A DNA stretch of 64,000 nucleotides from Desertivirga xinjiangensis (lineage in GTDB: Bacteria > Bacteroidota > Bacteroidia > Sphingobacteriales > Sphingobacteriaceae). The DNA is taken from NCBI RefSeq assembly GCF_024436435.1, contig NZ_JAFMZP010000002.1, positions 186,001 to 250,000 of the forward strand. Direction: 5' to 3'. Of the stretch, positions 15,621 through 24,683 are shown in pieces. Numbering within the stretch: the first letter of the stretch is position 1; each line of letters begins with the position of its first letter. The translations under genes and the position numbers were made by a program. Below the pieces are notes generated by a model that was given only the letters and a program-made list of their open reading frames with translations, was not told where the DNA came from and ran no database searches.

Positions 15621-16895
15621 TTAAGCGGCTGTTTGCTGCCTGTGCCTTACTGCCGGATGCGCAACAGCAGCACCTAATTGTTCGTAAAGGGCTGCAGCCA
15701 TAGAAGCAACCCTTGCCCAGGTAAATTGTTTATTTACACGTTCAATGGAATTGTGCTGCATGCTTGACAAGAGCTGGTTATCGTTCAACAAAAAGTCGAT
15801 TTTATCAGCCAGGGCCTGTGGGTTGTCTGGTTCTACCAAAAATCCCGTTTCTCCCGGCGCTACGCTATATTTTATTCCACCAACGTCCGACCCGATCACC
15901 GGCGTGCCGCAAGCCATCGATTCAAGTGGTGTTATTCCAAAGGGTTCATACCAGGGAGTTGTGATAAAAATATCAGCGGCAGAATAATAATATTTCAGCT
16001 CAGATCTATTTTTTCTTCCGGTAAAATGCACACTGTTTAGTATATTTTCTTTGCGGGCAATATCCATCAGTCTTTTCAATTCCGGGCTTTTTTCCGGATC
16101 AGGAATATCGGTGTCTCCCCCAACAATTAACAGCTGCAAAGGTTTATTGCCGTTTTTCAGTTTTGCCGCAGCTCTGATCACATTGTCAATTCCCTTTCGG
16201 GGAACCATCCGCCCCAGCTGAAGGATAATGTTTGCATCCGGATCCAGGCCCAGTTGCTTCCGCGCTTCAGTTTTATTGACAGGGTAAAACTCTTTCTTGC
16301 TGAATCCGCATGGAATGATCGTGATCTTTTGAGCATTAGCACCGTAATAGTTGATAAGGTCCTCCCGGTCCTGCGGACATTCCGCTATGATCACATCCGC
16401 ATTAGCCGCAACATGCTTTTCAACATCGATACGACAGGCTGGAAATTTGTCCACATCCTTCTGGTAGAGCTTGCGTACATAACCTAATGCATGAAAGGTT
16501 ATTACAAAAGGGATATCGAAGATCTCTTTCAAATCGCAGGCAACGAGGCCCGACATCCAGAAATTTGCGTGAATTACTTCATAATTGATTTGCTCTGTCC
16601 TGATGAACGATGACATGTTTTTAGTGAACTGCGGCATATACTGCAGTAGCTCTTCCTTGGCAACGCAGGTCGCAGGACCAGCTTCAATATGTATTACCCG
16701 GATACCCGGCAGCCAATTCGTTATGTACGACTGGTTTTGATCCTCCCTTCTTGTAAAAATATCAATTTGATAGCCGGCACTTGCCAGATGTTTGGCCAGT
16801 TCGGCAACATAAACATTCTGTCCGCCACTATCTACACCACCAAGTGTTGCCAGGGGGGAGGCATGCTCACTGATAAATGCAATTTTCTTCTTCAT
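15621..16895 (-). CDS. GT4 glycosyltransferase, sucrose-phosphate-synthase-like
   Basis: A 424 aa retaining glycosyltransferase. LGGVDSGGQNVYVAELA near residues 18-34 matches the GGxxxGGQxxYV donor/acceptor loop of sucrose-phosphate synthase and MshA-like GT4 enzymes. GRMVPRKGIDNVIRA near 230-244 and EPFGITPLESMACGTPVIGSD near 325-345 carry the E-x7-E signature. Start at 16895 (MKKKIAFIS) is preferred because it begins at the first beta strand; an upstream ATG at 16934 adds 13 residues of no clear homology. It is the second gene of the minus-strand glycan operon. Donor unknown; a role in the same heptose-containing glycan is inferred from position. Confidence 0.9.
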   Translation of the reverse strand: MKKKIAFISEHASPLATLGGVDSGGQNVYVAELAKHLASAGYQIDIFTRREDQNQSYITNWLPGIRVIHIEAGPATCVAKEELLQYMPQFTKNMSSFIRTEQINYEVIHANFWMSGLVACDLKEIFDIPFVITFHALGYVRKLYQKDVDKFPACRIDVEKHVAANADVIIAECPQDREDLINYYGANAQKITIIPCGFSKKEFYPVNKTEARKQLGLDPDANIILQLGRMVPRKGIDNVIRAAAKLKNGNKPLQLLIVGGDTDIPDPEKSPELKRLMDIARKENILNSVHFTGRKNRSELKYYYSAADIFITTPWYEPFGITPLESMACGTPVIGSDVGGIKYSVAPGETGFLVEPDNPQALADKIDFLLNDNQLLSSMQHNSIERVNKQFTWARVASMAAALYEQLGAAVAHPAVRHRQQTAA

Positions 16896-17008
16896 AGGTA
16901 TTTTTTTTACGAACAATGAAGCTGTCACGTGCATAACATCCCGTTTTGAAGGATGACTCGTGATATTTCATTTGTCTATTTATGATATCTTAATTACTGA
17001 GATGATCT

Positions 17009-17986
17009 TCAGATCATAATTAAGTTCTGCATACTTTCTTTACGGGCGATCACCTGTTTAAAAGTTTCTTCCCAATCTTCAATAAAGCGTTTAATATTAT
17101 AGCGGTTTAAGACAGTCGCTCTGCCCTGGGCGCCCATGTCGAGAGCCTGCTGTTTATTTTTCAGCAACTCTTTCATCTTGGAAACGAGCACTGCTATGTC
17201 CGTATGAATAAACCCATTGCGGTCATTTTGAATAACAATCGGCATCTCGGTAGTTGCCATGGCAATCACGGGTATGCCAAGCATCATAGCCTCACAGACT
17301 GCCAGGCCGTGACTTGTATAGCGGATGGGGTTAAAAAAGAAACGGTATTTACTAATAAATTCAGGAAGCTGCGGATGCAAGACTTCTCCCAGTCCGTGTC
17401 CTTCTGTTCCCATACCAATAAGATCTAGTGGTACATGTTTTTTTACTTCCTGGAAGATGTCCCAGCCTAAAAGACGTCCTCTTGAAGGCAGGTTGTTGAT
17501 CACCACTATCCCTTTCTCCAGTTCACCGCTGCAGGTGATATCCGGTGTGCTCACACCGTGCTCGATTACCTTGGTTGGAGTAGAATTATTATCCCACATT
17601 AGCCGGTTGAAATGGGTTACGTGCACCAGGAGGATGTCGGCGTCGTTTACTGCGTGCCTGGTATCTGTAGGATGCTGCCGCGGCGGATCATGCTCCAAAT
17701 AAATTTTTGGAAGTTCCCTTTGTTCTGCTGATAAAATTTCAAACTGATCTTCCAGGTAATTTTTGTTGGTTTGAAAAAGGATGCAGTCAAATTCTGTATC
17801 TTTTACCTGACTTACAGGAACTTCAATAACGTTAGCACCAAAAGGAAATGTTTCGCCCCTGCCATAGTAACCCTCAGTTTTTTCTTCTTTTACAGGAATA
17901 AAAATGTCATAGTTGCCTTGGGATAAATAAAAGAGATAACTGCCATGGATATGCCATGTGAAAATCCGGGGTCTTTTTTGCTGCAT
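17009..17986 (-). CDS. GT4-like glycosyltransferase
   Basis: A 325 aa GT-B protein. The C-terminal half has RYTSHGLAVCEAMMLGIPVIAM near 226-247, a GT4-like donor site in which the first Glu of E-x7-E is replaced (SHGLAVCE). The N-terminal half has IFTWHIHGSYLFYLSQ and EHDPPRQHPTDTRH near 120-133, typical of a small Bacteroidota GT group. It opens the minus-strand operon that continues with a second GT4, a HAD phosphatase and a GT9. The first promoter of that operon should lie in 17987-18170, but no clear box was found. Confidence 0.88.
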   Translation of the reverse strand: MQQKRPRIFTWHIHGSYLFYLSQGNYDIFIPVKEEKTEGYYGRGETFPFGANVIEVPVSQVKDTEFDCILFQTNKNYLEDQFEILSAEQRELPKIYLEHDPPRQHPTDTRHAVNDADILLVHVTHFNRLMWDNNSTPTKVIEHGVSTPDITCSGELEKGIVVINNLPSRGRLLGWDIFQEVKKHVPLDLIGMGTEGHGLGEVLHPQLPEFISKYRFFFNPIRYTSHGLAVCEAMMLGIPVIAMATTEMPIVIQNDRNGFIHTDIAVLVSKMKELLKNKQQALDMGAQGRATVLNRYNIKRFIEDWEETFKQVIARKESMQNLIMI

Positions 17987-18170
17987 AATTTTTATAGATC
18001 AATAATTTGCAAGAAATTACATTACTGATTAATAAACCAGAATTATAAATAGATGTAAGTGTCTGACAAACGAACGCTTCCTAATGTTTCAGTTAAAAGA
18101 AAAAAACGTACTTCCCGCGGTCTAAAACCATTATGCAGGCTCTGATGTTAATTAAGCAAAACATATATCT

Positions 18171-18350
18171 ATGGCGACAAGAGGATCGAAAACAGAAAGG
18201 AGGGAAGTGAACTCTTCCCAGCCGTACGAAGTAAAATATCTCGCTGAAAAATTAAACGTTAGTGTTCAGGCTATAACCGGAGCGAAGAGAGCTACCGGTT
18301 CTAATGACCGGAAGGATATCGAAAAGTACATTAAGGAGAAAAATAAATAG
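18171..18350 (+). CDS. Small DUF3606 family protein
   Basis: A 59 aa basic protein missed by usual length cut-offs. The region SSQPYEVKYLAEKLNVSVQ followed by an Ala/Lys-rich helix and a charged C-terminus matches the DUF3606 pattern (YEVrYW..kfgVs...L..AV..VG). The family is of unknown function, often encoded as single small genes in Bacteroidota and Proteobacteria. The start ATG 18171 follows an A-rich stretch. It lies 30 bp upstream of ligD and could be co-transcribed with it; a hairpin in the gap may limit this. Confidence 0.78.
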   Translation: MATRGSKTERREVNSSQPYEVKYLAEKLNVSVQAITGAKRATGSNDRKDIEKYIKEKNK

Positions 18351-18354
18351 GAGG

Positions 18355-18376
18355 AGCCCCGAAAGGGGCTTTGTTG
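18355..18376 (+). terminator. Hairpin between the DUF3606 gene and ligD
   Basis: A perfect 6 bp stem (AGCCCC / GGGGCT) around a GAAA tetraloop is followed by TTGTTGT. It ends about four bases before the ligD ATG, so it could act as a terminator, an attenuator or a structure that covers the ligD ribosome site. Confidence 0.7.
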
Positions 18377-18379
18377 TCT

Positions 18380-20479
18380 ATGGGAAAAACGATAGGAAAA
18401 ACAAAACAGTCAGCAGCCAAAGCAAAAGCATCTAACACGATGAAAATTTCTGCAGCTGAGGCGAAGACTTCACAAACAATAACAGAATACCTGGCAGATG
18501 CTCCTGAAACCCCCATGCCGCTGAATTTAAAACCGATGCTGGCAACACTGGTAAATGCGCCTTTTGACGATGAAAACTGGCTTTACGAAGTTAAGTGGGA
18601 CGGCTATCGTGCATTGGCTTTTATTAGTGACGGCGAAGTGGAGCTGCAGTCAAGAAATCGCAAGTCGTTTAATGAAAAGTTTTATTCAATACACAGCTTG
18701 TTGCAAAGCTGGACTATCAACGTCGTGCTCGATGGAGAAATTATGGTACTGAAAAAAAACGGCACCTCAGATTTTAGTGCCCTGCAAAACTGGAGAAGTG
18801 AGGCAGACGGGGAGCTGGTCTTTTATGTATTCGACATCCTCTGGCTTGAGGGCAGAAGTTTAATGGAACTGCCGTTAAGCAAACGGCTGGAACTGCTAAG
18901 GCAGGTGTTGCCAACTAACGACGACCGGATAAGGCAAAGCAAGGTTTTTGATGCCAGCGGTACAGAGTTCTTCAACGCTGCACAGAAGATGGGGCTGGAA
19001 GGCATTATAGCAAAACGAAAAGATAGCTCTTATCTGCCCGATTTTCGTTCTAAGGACTGGCTGAAAATTAAGGTGAACCAGCGTCAGGAAGTAGTGATAG
19101 GAGGTTTTACCAACAATGAAGGATCATCAAAATTGTTTAGTTCGCTGCTCCTTGGAGTGTTCGAGAATAACAAGTTTCGCTATGTAGGAAAGGTAGGGAC
19201 CGGCTTCTCTGATAAGTTACAAAAGGAAATGATGGCAGCCTTTAAGCCTTTCATAGTTCCTGATAGCCCTTTTGAGCAAACTCCGGACTATAATAAACCC
19301 TCGAGATTCAGACCTAATCCTCCAAAAGCCAACGCTACCTGGCTTAAACCAGAATTGGTGTGCGAAGTTAGTTTTGCAGAAGTAACCAGCGACGGAGTGT
19401 TCAGGCATCCTTCCTTTGAGGGCATGCGTGATGACAAAAAGGCCCGGGAAGTTGTGCGCGAAACCGCCGAACATACTTTGGAAGTGATAGACGATGAGGC
19501 AGCGATTGTAAAGCAGAAAATGATCTCGGCCCCCAGGATAACGCGTAAAAGTCTTCTTAACCCGAAAGATGAAACCCAGGTACGTGAGGTCTGTGGTCGC
19601 ACCCTGAAGTTTACCAATCTGAGTAAACTCTACTGGCCGAAAGAAGGAATCACCAAACGGGACATGTTTAATTATTATTACCAGGTTGCCGAGTTTATTC
19701 TTCCTTATCTAAAAGATCGTCCACAGTCTTTAAATCGCTTTCCTAACGGGATTAATGGCAACAGTTTTTACCAGAAAAATGTCAAAGACAAGGCGCCAGA
19801 ATGGGTGAAGACTTTTCCTTATGTCACCAGCGATGGTGAACATAAAGAGTTTTTAGTGGGAACAGACGAAGCAAGTTTGTTATGGATGGCTTCTCTCGGG
19901 TGCATAGAAATGAATCCCTGGTTTTCAAAAGTGAAGTCGCCGGATAATCCGGATTACTGCATTATAGATCTCGATCCGGATAAAAACACTTTTGAACAGG
20001 TGGTTGAAGCAGCTTTAGTGGTTAAACGAGTGCTTGATGCATTGGATGTACCTTGCTATTGCAAAACTTCAGGATCAACAGGAATGCATATTTATATACC
20101 CCTGGCCGCTAAGTATACCTATGATCAATCGCAGATGTTCGGTCGCCTGATAGCCAATATTGTCCACAAACAGATCCCGGACTTCACCAGCGTTGAGCGC
20201 ATGATCGCTAACCGTAAAGGGAAAATGTATCTTGATTTTCTGCAGAACCGACCGGGTGCAACCATCGCGGGTCCTTATTCCTTACGTCCTAAGCCAGGAG
20301 CGACAGTTTCAATGCCCCTGCATTGGGATGAAGTAAAGCCAGGACTCAGCATGTGCGACTTTACCATACACAATTCTTTGGACCGTTTAAAATCAGAAGG
20401 AGATCTGTTTAAAGGAGTGTTGGGTGAAGGGATAGACCTTGAAGCTGCTGTTAAAAAAGCAAAAAGTCTTTTTAGTTAG
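18380..20479 (+). CDS. ligD: ATP-dependent DNA ligase LigD (ligase-polymerase form)
   Basis: A 699 aa enzyme of bacterial NHEJ-type repair. After about 45 low-complexity Ala/Lys/Thr residues comes the ligase domain, with the adenylation motif EVKWDGYR near 70-77 (Lys nucleophile) and DGEIMVLK, and an OB fold to about 330. The primase-polymerase domain follows (about 400-690), with IIDLDPD near 527-533 giving the metal Asp pair and SGSTGMHIYIPL near 560-571. The N-terminal phosphoesterase domain of Pseudomonas LigD is absent. ATG 18380 is chosen; a TTG nine bases upstream would overlap the hairpin. No ku gene is present in the window. It is convergent with the TlpA-like gene. Confidence 0.95.
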   Translation: MGKTIGKTKQSAAKAKASNTMKISAAEAKTSQTITEYLADAPETPMPLNLKPMLATLVNAPFDDENWLYEVKWDGYRALAFISDGEVELQSRNRKSFNEKFYSIHSLLQSWTINVVLDGEIMVLKKNGTSDFSALQNWRSEADGELVFYVFDILWLEGRSLMELPLSKRLELLRQVLPTNDDRIRQSKVFDASGTEFFNAAQKMGLEGIIAKRKDSSYLPDFRSKDWLKIKVNQRQEVVIGGFTNNEGSSKLFSSLLLGVFENNKFRYVGKVGTGFSDKLQKEMMAAFKPFIVPDSPFEQTPDYNKPSRFRPNPPKANATWLKPELVCEVSFAEVTSDGVFRHPSFEGMRDDKKAREVVRETAEHTLEVIDDEAAIVKQKMISAPRITRKSLLNPKDETQVREVCGRTLKFTNLSKLYWPKEGITKRDMFNYYYQVAEFILPYLKDRPQSLNRFPNGINGNSFYQKNVKDKAPEWVKTFPYVTSDGEHKEFLVGTDEASLLWMASLGCIEMNPWFSKVKSPDNPDYCIIDLDPDKNTFEQVVEAALVVKRVLDALDVPCYCKTSGSTGMHIYIPLAAKYTYDQSQMFGRLIANIVHKQIPDFTSVERMIANRKGKMYLDFLQNRPGATIAGPYSLRPKPGATVSMPLHWDEVKPGLSMCDFTIHNSLDRLKSEGDLFKGVLGEGIDLEAAVKKAKSLFS

Positions 20480-20671
20480 CTTATTCTTTCAGAAGCGCCC
20501 TAAATAATCAACTACTTTTTCGCTTAAAACATAAAAAGTATTTTTACTTAACTTATTCTTTTAAGAGCATCCTGAAGTAATCGACTACTTTTTCACTTAA
20601 AAAAAGCAAAAAATATTTTTACTTAACTTATTCTTTTAAGAGCATCCTGAAATAATCGACTACTTTTTCAC
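20451..20671. repeat. Triplicated ligD/tlpA convergent junction (73-75 bp units)
   Basis: Three head-to-tail units run 20451-20523, 20524-20596 and 20597-20671. Each joins an A/T-rich stretch like the 3' end of ligD (TTAAAAAAGCAAAAAGT...TTTTTA) to the complement of the 3' end of the TlpA-like gene. Unit 1 contains the real ligD end and unit 3 the real tlpA end. Unit 2 still encodes SEKVVDYFRMLLKE-stop on the minus strand. In unit 1 that tail has decayed to SEKVVDYLGRF-stop. Confidence 0.88.
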
Positions 20672-21215
20672 TGCTAAAATCAGCAGCTCCCTCATGGCGG
20701 TAAACCAGCTCCCCTTTTTTGTTAATAATAAGGGTAGTTGGTATACTTCCGCTCATCAGGCTCTCTGGAATTGAGCTTGCCGGAGTAAACACAGGCAGAG
20801 AATATTTCTTTTTATCCATGGACTTTTTAGCGGTTTTAGAATTACCGTCTACATCGACCATAAGAAACGCTACCTGATCATTGCCTTTAAATTTTTGATA
20901 AAGGGATTCTATAGACGGCATTTCTGCCCGGCAGGGAGGGCACCAGGTCGCCCAAAAATTAACCAGTAGTACTTTGCCTTTTAAGCTTGCAATACTTACT
21001 TCTTTCCCATTTGAATCTTTGAAGCTGATGTTAGATAAAGCATAAGTTGAATGCTGCGGCGCATCAGTTTCCTTAAAATCAGCCTGAAATAATCCTATTT
21101 TCATCAGGCCATTGATTACCAATCCCTTACTTTCCGGACTGAATAACATCAGAAGTGCGAAGATAACCAGGGCTATGGTACTGATGTTTGAAAATGAAAG
21201 GCTCGATTTTCTCAT
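20628..21215 (-). CDS. TlpA/ResA-like thioredoxin, membrane-anchored
   Basis: A 195 aa thiol-disulfide oxidoreductase acting outside the cytoplasmic membrane. A hydrophobic anchor near residues 10-29 (ISTIALVIFALLMLFS) precedes a thioredoxin fold with NFWATWCPPCRAEMPS, giving the redox pair Cys92 and Cys95. ATG 21215 is chosen because AAGGAAAAATT lies before it and it leads straight into the anchor; another ATG at 21269 would add 18 residues and run into the divergent promoter region. The 3' end of the gene is present in extra copies downstream. Confidence 0.9.
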   Translation of the reverse strand: MRKSSLSFSNISTIALVIFALLMLFSPESKGLVINGLMKIGLFQADFKETDAPQHSTYALSNISFKDSNGKEVSIASLKGKVLLVNFWATWCPPCRAEMPSIESLYQKFKGNDQVAFLMVDVDGNSKTAKKSMDKKKYSLPVFTPASSIPESLMSGSIPTTLIINKKGELVYRHEGAADFSSEKVVDYFRMLLKE

Positions 21216-21283
21216 AATTTTTCCTTCATGTCTTTGCGAAGATACCGCTTTTATATACGATCTTATCATGTCTGAATGTAATG

Positions 21284-21313
21284 TTTGTTATAAAGAGATT
21301 ATTATTACATTTG
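21284..21313 (+). promoter_or_regulatory. Bacteroidota-type promoter of the first PL6 lyase
   Basis: TTTG at 21284-21287 and TACATTTG at 21306-21313 are separated by 18 bp, matching the -33/-7 consensus TTTG ... TAnnTTTG. Transcription would start near 21320. The last three bases of the -7 box are also the start of an operator. Confidence 0.75.
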
Positions 21314-21322
21314 GTATACCAA
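21311..21322. promoter_or_regulatory. GntR-type operator O1 at the PL6 promoter
   Basis: TTGGTATACCAA is a perfect 12 bp palindrome and is identical to the core of the E. coli UxuR/ExuR consensus. It overlaps the -7 box and the expected start of transcription, a position suited to repression. Confidence 0.78.
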
Positions 21323-21325
21323 TAA

Positions 21326-21337
21326 TTGGTAAACCAA
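21326..21337. promoter_or_regulatory. GntR-type operator O2 at the PL6 promoter
   Basis: TTGGTAAACCAA lies 15 bp downstream of O1, centre to centre, ten bases before the ATG of the PL6 gene. Two sites about 1.5 helical turns apart recur at the regulator's own promoter. Confidence 0.75.
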
Positions 21338-21347
21338 ATAGTCCATT

Positions 21348-24300
21348 ATGAAACCTTTTTTATTCGCATTTTTTCTAACATGTATGCTGTATGCGTCACC
21401 GCGCGCGCAGACGGCGGTTCAAACCTCTTTTGAATCTCCTCAGTTCAGTTCCGGAAGTATCCATGGTCAAAATAGCTGGATACTGAGTAGCGGCAACGCA
21501 ACTGTTACTAGTGCAAAGGCTAAAGCCGGATCCCTGTCTCTTCGATTTCAAGCCGACAACAGTGCCTTGCTTATCAATCACAAGGCGTTTGAAGGCAATG
21601 TTACTGGTTTACGAGGTGAAATATACGCCGACTTCTGGGTAAACCCAGTCTCGTTTATTACCAAGGGGATTGCTATAGCCGGTTACGATTTATTCGGGGG
21701 CAGCTCCAAACGAATCTTTGTAATTGAATATACCACCGACAATAAAATTAAAGCTTATAATGGTGGTTCAGGTGTGAATGTCGGAACCTGGGTGGCAGAT
21801 ACCTGGACACGGATCTCCGTTAAAGCGGATTTTGCTACCGAGAAGTATAGAGTTGCCATCAATGGTGTATTGTCGGAAACGGAGTTTAGCTTTAGAGAAA
21901 CCTATACCCCAACAGCGAGTGGTACCAGGGAAGCCGGCATCAAGGAATATCATTCCCTCCGGATAAATCAGACAACAGACACACAAATTGCCAGCTCGGA
22001 CGTATACATCGATGACCTTTACGTAGGAACCAACCCTATTCCGGATGTTTCTTTCGGAGCCTCATCAACAAGCCGGACTATCTCCCTTACCCAGCCGGAA
22101 TTCGGAACAATTACCTTAAGTCCTTCAAAAACTGTCTATAACCTCAATGATGAGGTTACTGCTACCTTAACTGTTCCGCAAGGTTATCTGAATGCGGGTT
22201 GGACAGGCAGCCTTTCGGGAACAGAGCTTACTAAGACTTTCACAGTAACATCCAACATGACAATAGGAGCAGAGGTTACAATTAATACAGCCAATCCGCC
22301 GGCACAGTTTAGCATCATGTTGGTGCAACCTGCTAATGGAAGTATCAGTTTATCACCGGCGTCGTCGGATGGAAAATATTATAAAGAAACAAAGGTAACT
22401 GCCACGGTTTCTTATGAACCTTGTTATCAGTTTAATGGCTGGACCGGAGATCTTTCAGGTACTCAGATTTCAAAGGTCTTTACGGTAACTTCAGGCCTTA
22501 CCATAGGTGCAGACATCACAGAGAACAATACTCCTTCGGTTGTCAGAACGGTATCATCTGTGACTGATTTCAAAAATGCTCTGAATGCGATGAATCCGGG
22601 AGATATTATAGAGGTTGCCGATGGATCTTACAATATGGGCAGTGTTAAGATAAACCGGTCTGGCTGTGAACTGCGCCCAATTTTAATCGTGGCGAAAAAT
22701 CAGGGCCAGGCTGTTATTAATGGCAATACCACATGGGAACTCGATGGCTTAAAGTATGTTACTATAAAAGGATTTTCATTTAAAAACGCTTCTGTTGGGA
22801 CGGGAATAAAAGTTCTGAACTGCAGCAGGGTACGCATAACCGGAAATAGTTTTAATCTGACAGAAACCGGTTCATGCAACTGGGTTTATATCGGTGATAC
22901 TTTTGGCAGTACTTTACCCCTCAGATCTGGCCACAACAAGGTTGATCATAATGTTTTTGATGGTAAAACCCATCCCGGAAAGTTCATTTTACTCGATGGC
23001 AACATCAACCAGCAATCCCAATATGATACTATAAGTTATAACTTGTTCAAGAATAACGGACCTCGTGCAGCAAACGAAAAAGAGAGTATCAGAATAGGGG
23101 TGAGCACCTTGTCGAAAAGCAGCGGTTTTACTGTGGTGGAATATAATTTATTCCAGGACTGTGACGGTGATCCGGAAATCGTATCGGTTAAATCCTGCGA
23201 TAATATTATTCGTTTTAATACTTTCCAGCGCTGCCTGGGTACCCTGTGTTTGCGTCAGGGCTTCAGAAGCGTAGCTGAAGGAAATCATTTCTTTGGTGAA
23301 GGCAAGACGGCGGTGTTTACCGTATCGAACTCCGACGGAAGTACATCAAGCAGCACTATCGGCTGCGGAGGCGTGCGTGTTTACGGGCTGGATCACAAGG
23401 TGATCAATAACTATTTTCATGGCTTAACTGGATCTAAGTGGGATGCTGCCTTGACTATCACTAATGGAGATGTAACAAATTCGTCTACCAGCACGGCTGA
23501 TCATTACCTGCCTGAAAACCTGATTGCAGCGTTCAATACCTTCGTAAATAACGAATCTAACATTGAAATCGGTTTCGATAATAACGGGAAATATCCAAGA
23601 TATCCAATCAACTGTCTTATTGCAAATAATATTGTAGTGGAAAATAAGACGCCTATAATTAAGTCATTTAGCACTCAATCCCTGGCGGGAGTTACGTTCT
23701 CTAATAATATTATGTATCCGACCGGTAGTTCATCTCTGGGTATAAATGCCACGGCTGCACAGATCAGAACGGTAGATCCTCAGTTAATTCAGCCTGCATG
23801 TACCAAGCCTGGGGATTGTAATGAGGATATCGCCTACCACGTATTGCGCCTGTCAGCAACAAGCCCGGCGATTGATGCGGCCACAGGCAGTTTTTCCGAA
23901 GCGTCTGTAGATTATGAAGGCCAGGCCCGTACCGGCACCAAAGACATAGGAGCAGACGAGTTTTCTTCAGTTCCATTGGTCGTAAGTGCATTAAGTGAAA
24001 AATATGTCGGTCCCGCCGCCGTCCCTTTCGACTACAGTTATCAGGGAGTGCTACCGGTGAGTTTATTAAGCTTCACCGCTTCGGGAAAGCTTAATGATGT
24101 GAATCTTGCATGGAATGTGGCCCACCAGGTGAACCTGAAACAATATGATGTAGAGTGGAGTACTGATGGTAAGACGTTCATCAGAGTTGCTACTATACCG
24201 GCTCAGGATCAATTACAACACTACCGTACTTCTCATTCAAATGCGGTCACCGGCAATAATTATTACCGCTTAAAAATGCTGGATCTCGACGGGAAATATG

Positions 24301-24575
24301 AATATTCACCTTTGCGGGTGGTTAAAATATCTTCTACCGTTAAGGTCTATCCAAATCCGGCATCAAGGATTCTGACTATTGATATGAGCACTGCAAATGT
24401 GCCAAATGCTCAGGTCCGGCTTGTTAATATGTCTGGAAATACAGTGCTTCAAGCAGAAACTTCATCAGTATCCCATAGCTTAGATGTTCAAGTGATCCCT
24501 TCAGGAGTATATCAGCTTGTACTTCAACTGGCTGATGGCACATCGTCATCGAACTCGGTAGTAATAGTGCACTAG
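21348..24575 (+). CDS. Multidomain PL6 alginate lyase-like enzyme with T9SS tail
   Basis: A 1075 aa secreted lyase. Order: signal peptide (1-20); a LamG-like or carbohydrate-binding beta domain (about 22-235); two InlB-like bacterial repeats (about 245-395, each with a GWTG[SD]LSGT block); a PL6 beta-helix (about 398-870); and a Por-secretion C-terminal tail (about 1000-1075, starting VYPNPAS). The PL6 pair is Lys615 (EIVSVKS) and Arg636 (LRQG), 21 residues apart as in chondroitinase B (K250/R271). One calcium-binding Glu position is Asp608 (GDPEI), and the usual LRHG is LRQG. It probably cleaves alginate outside the cell. Controlled by O1/O2. Confidence 0.9.
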   Translation: MKPFLFAFFLTCMLYASPRAQTAVQTSFESPQFSSGSIHGQNSWILSSGNATVTSAKAKAGSLSLRFQADNSALLINHKAFEGNVTGLRGEIYADFWVNPVSFITKGIAIAGYDLFGGSSKRIFVIEYTTDNKIKAYNGGSGVNVGTWVADTWTRISVKADFATEKYRVAINGVLSETEFSFRETYTPTASGTREAGIKEYHSLRINQTTDTQIASSDVYIDDLYVGTNPIPDVSFGASSTSRTISLTQPEFGTITLSPSKTVYNLNDEVTATLTVPQGYLNAGWTGSLSGTELTKTFTVTSNMTIGAEVTINTANPPAQFSIMLVQPANGSISLSPASSDGKYYKETKVTATVSYEPCYQFNGWTGDLSGTQISKVFTVTSGLTIGADITENNTPSVVRTVSSVTDFKNALNAMNPGDIIEVADGSYNMGSVKINRSGCELRPILIVAKNQGQAVINGNTTWELDGLKYVTIKGFSFKNASVGTGIKVLNCSRVRITGNSFNLTETGSCNWVYIGDTFGSTLPLRSGHNKVDHNVFDGKTHPGKFILLDGNINQQSQYDTISYNLFKNNGPRAANEKESIRIGVSTLSKSSGFTVVEYNLFQDCDGDPEIVSVKSCDNIIRFNTFQRCLGTLCLRQGFRSVAEGNHFFGEGKTAVFTVSNSDGSTSSSTIGCGGVRVYGLDHKVINNYFHGLTGSKWDAALTITNGDVTNSSTSTADHYLPENLIAAFNTFVNNESNIEIGFDNNGKYPRYPINCLIANNIVVENKTPIIKSFSTQSLAGVTFSNNIMYPTGSSSLGINATAAQIRTVDPQLIQPACTKPGDCNEDIAYHVLRLSATSPAIDAATGSFSEASVDYEGQARTGTKDIGADEFSSVPLVVSALSEKYVGPAAVPFDYSYQGVLPVSLLSFTASGKLNDVNLAWNVAHQVNLKQYDVEWSTDGKTFIRVATIPAQDQLQHYRTSHSNAVTGNNYYRLKMLDLDGKYEYSPLRVVKISSTVKVYPNPASRILTIDMSTANVPNAQVRLVNMSGNTVLQAETSSVSHSLDVQVIPSGVYQLVLQLADGTSSSNSVVIVH

Positions 24576-24683
24576 TTTTTTGTTTCATACAATAAGTTTC
24601 ACTAAAAAGTTTCAATATGAGTTGGTCTGCCGATATCGGTTAATCAAATTTCGAAAAGACATCAGCCGACCATATTAATTATC

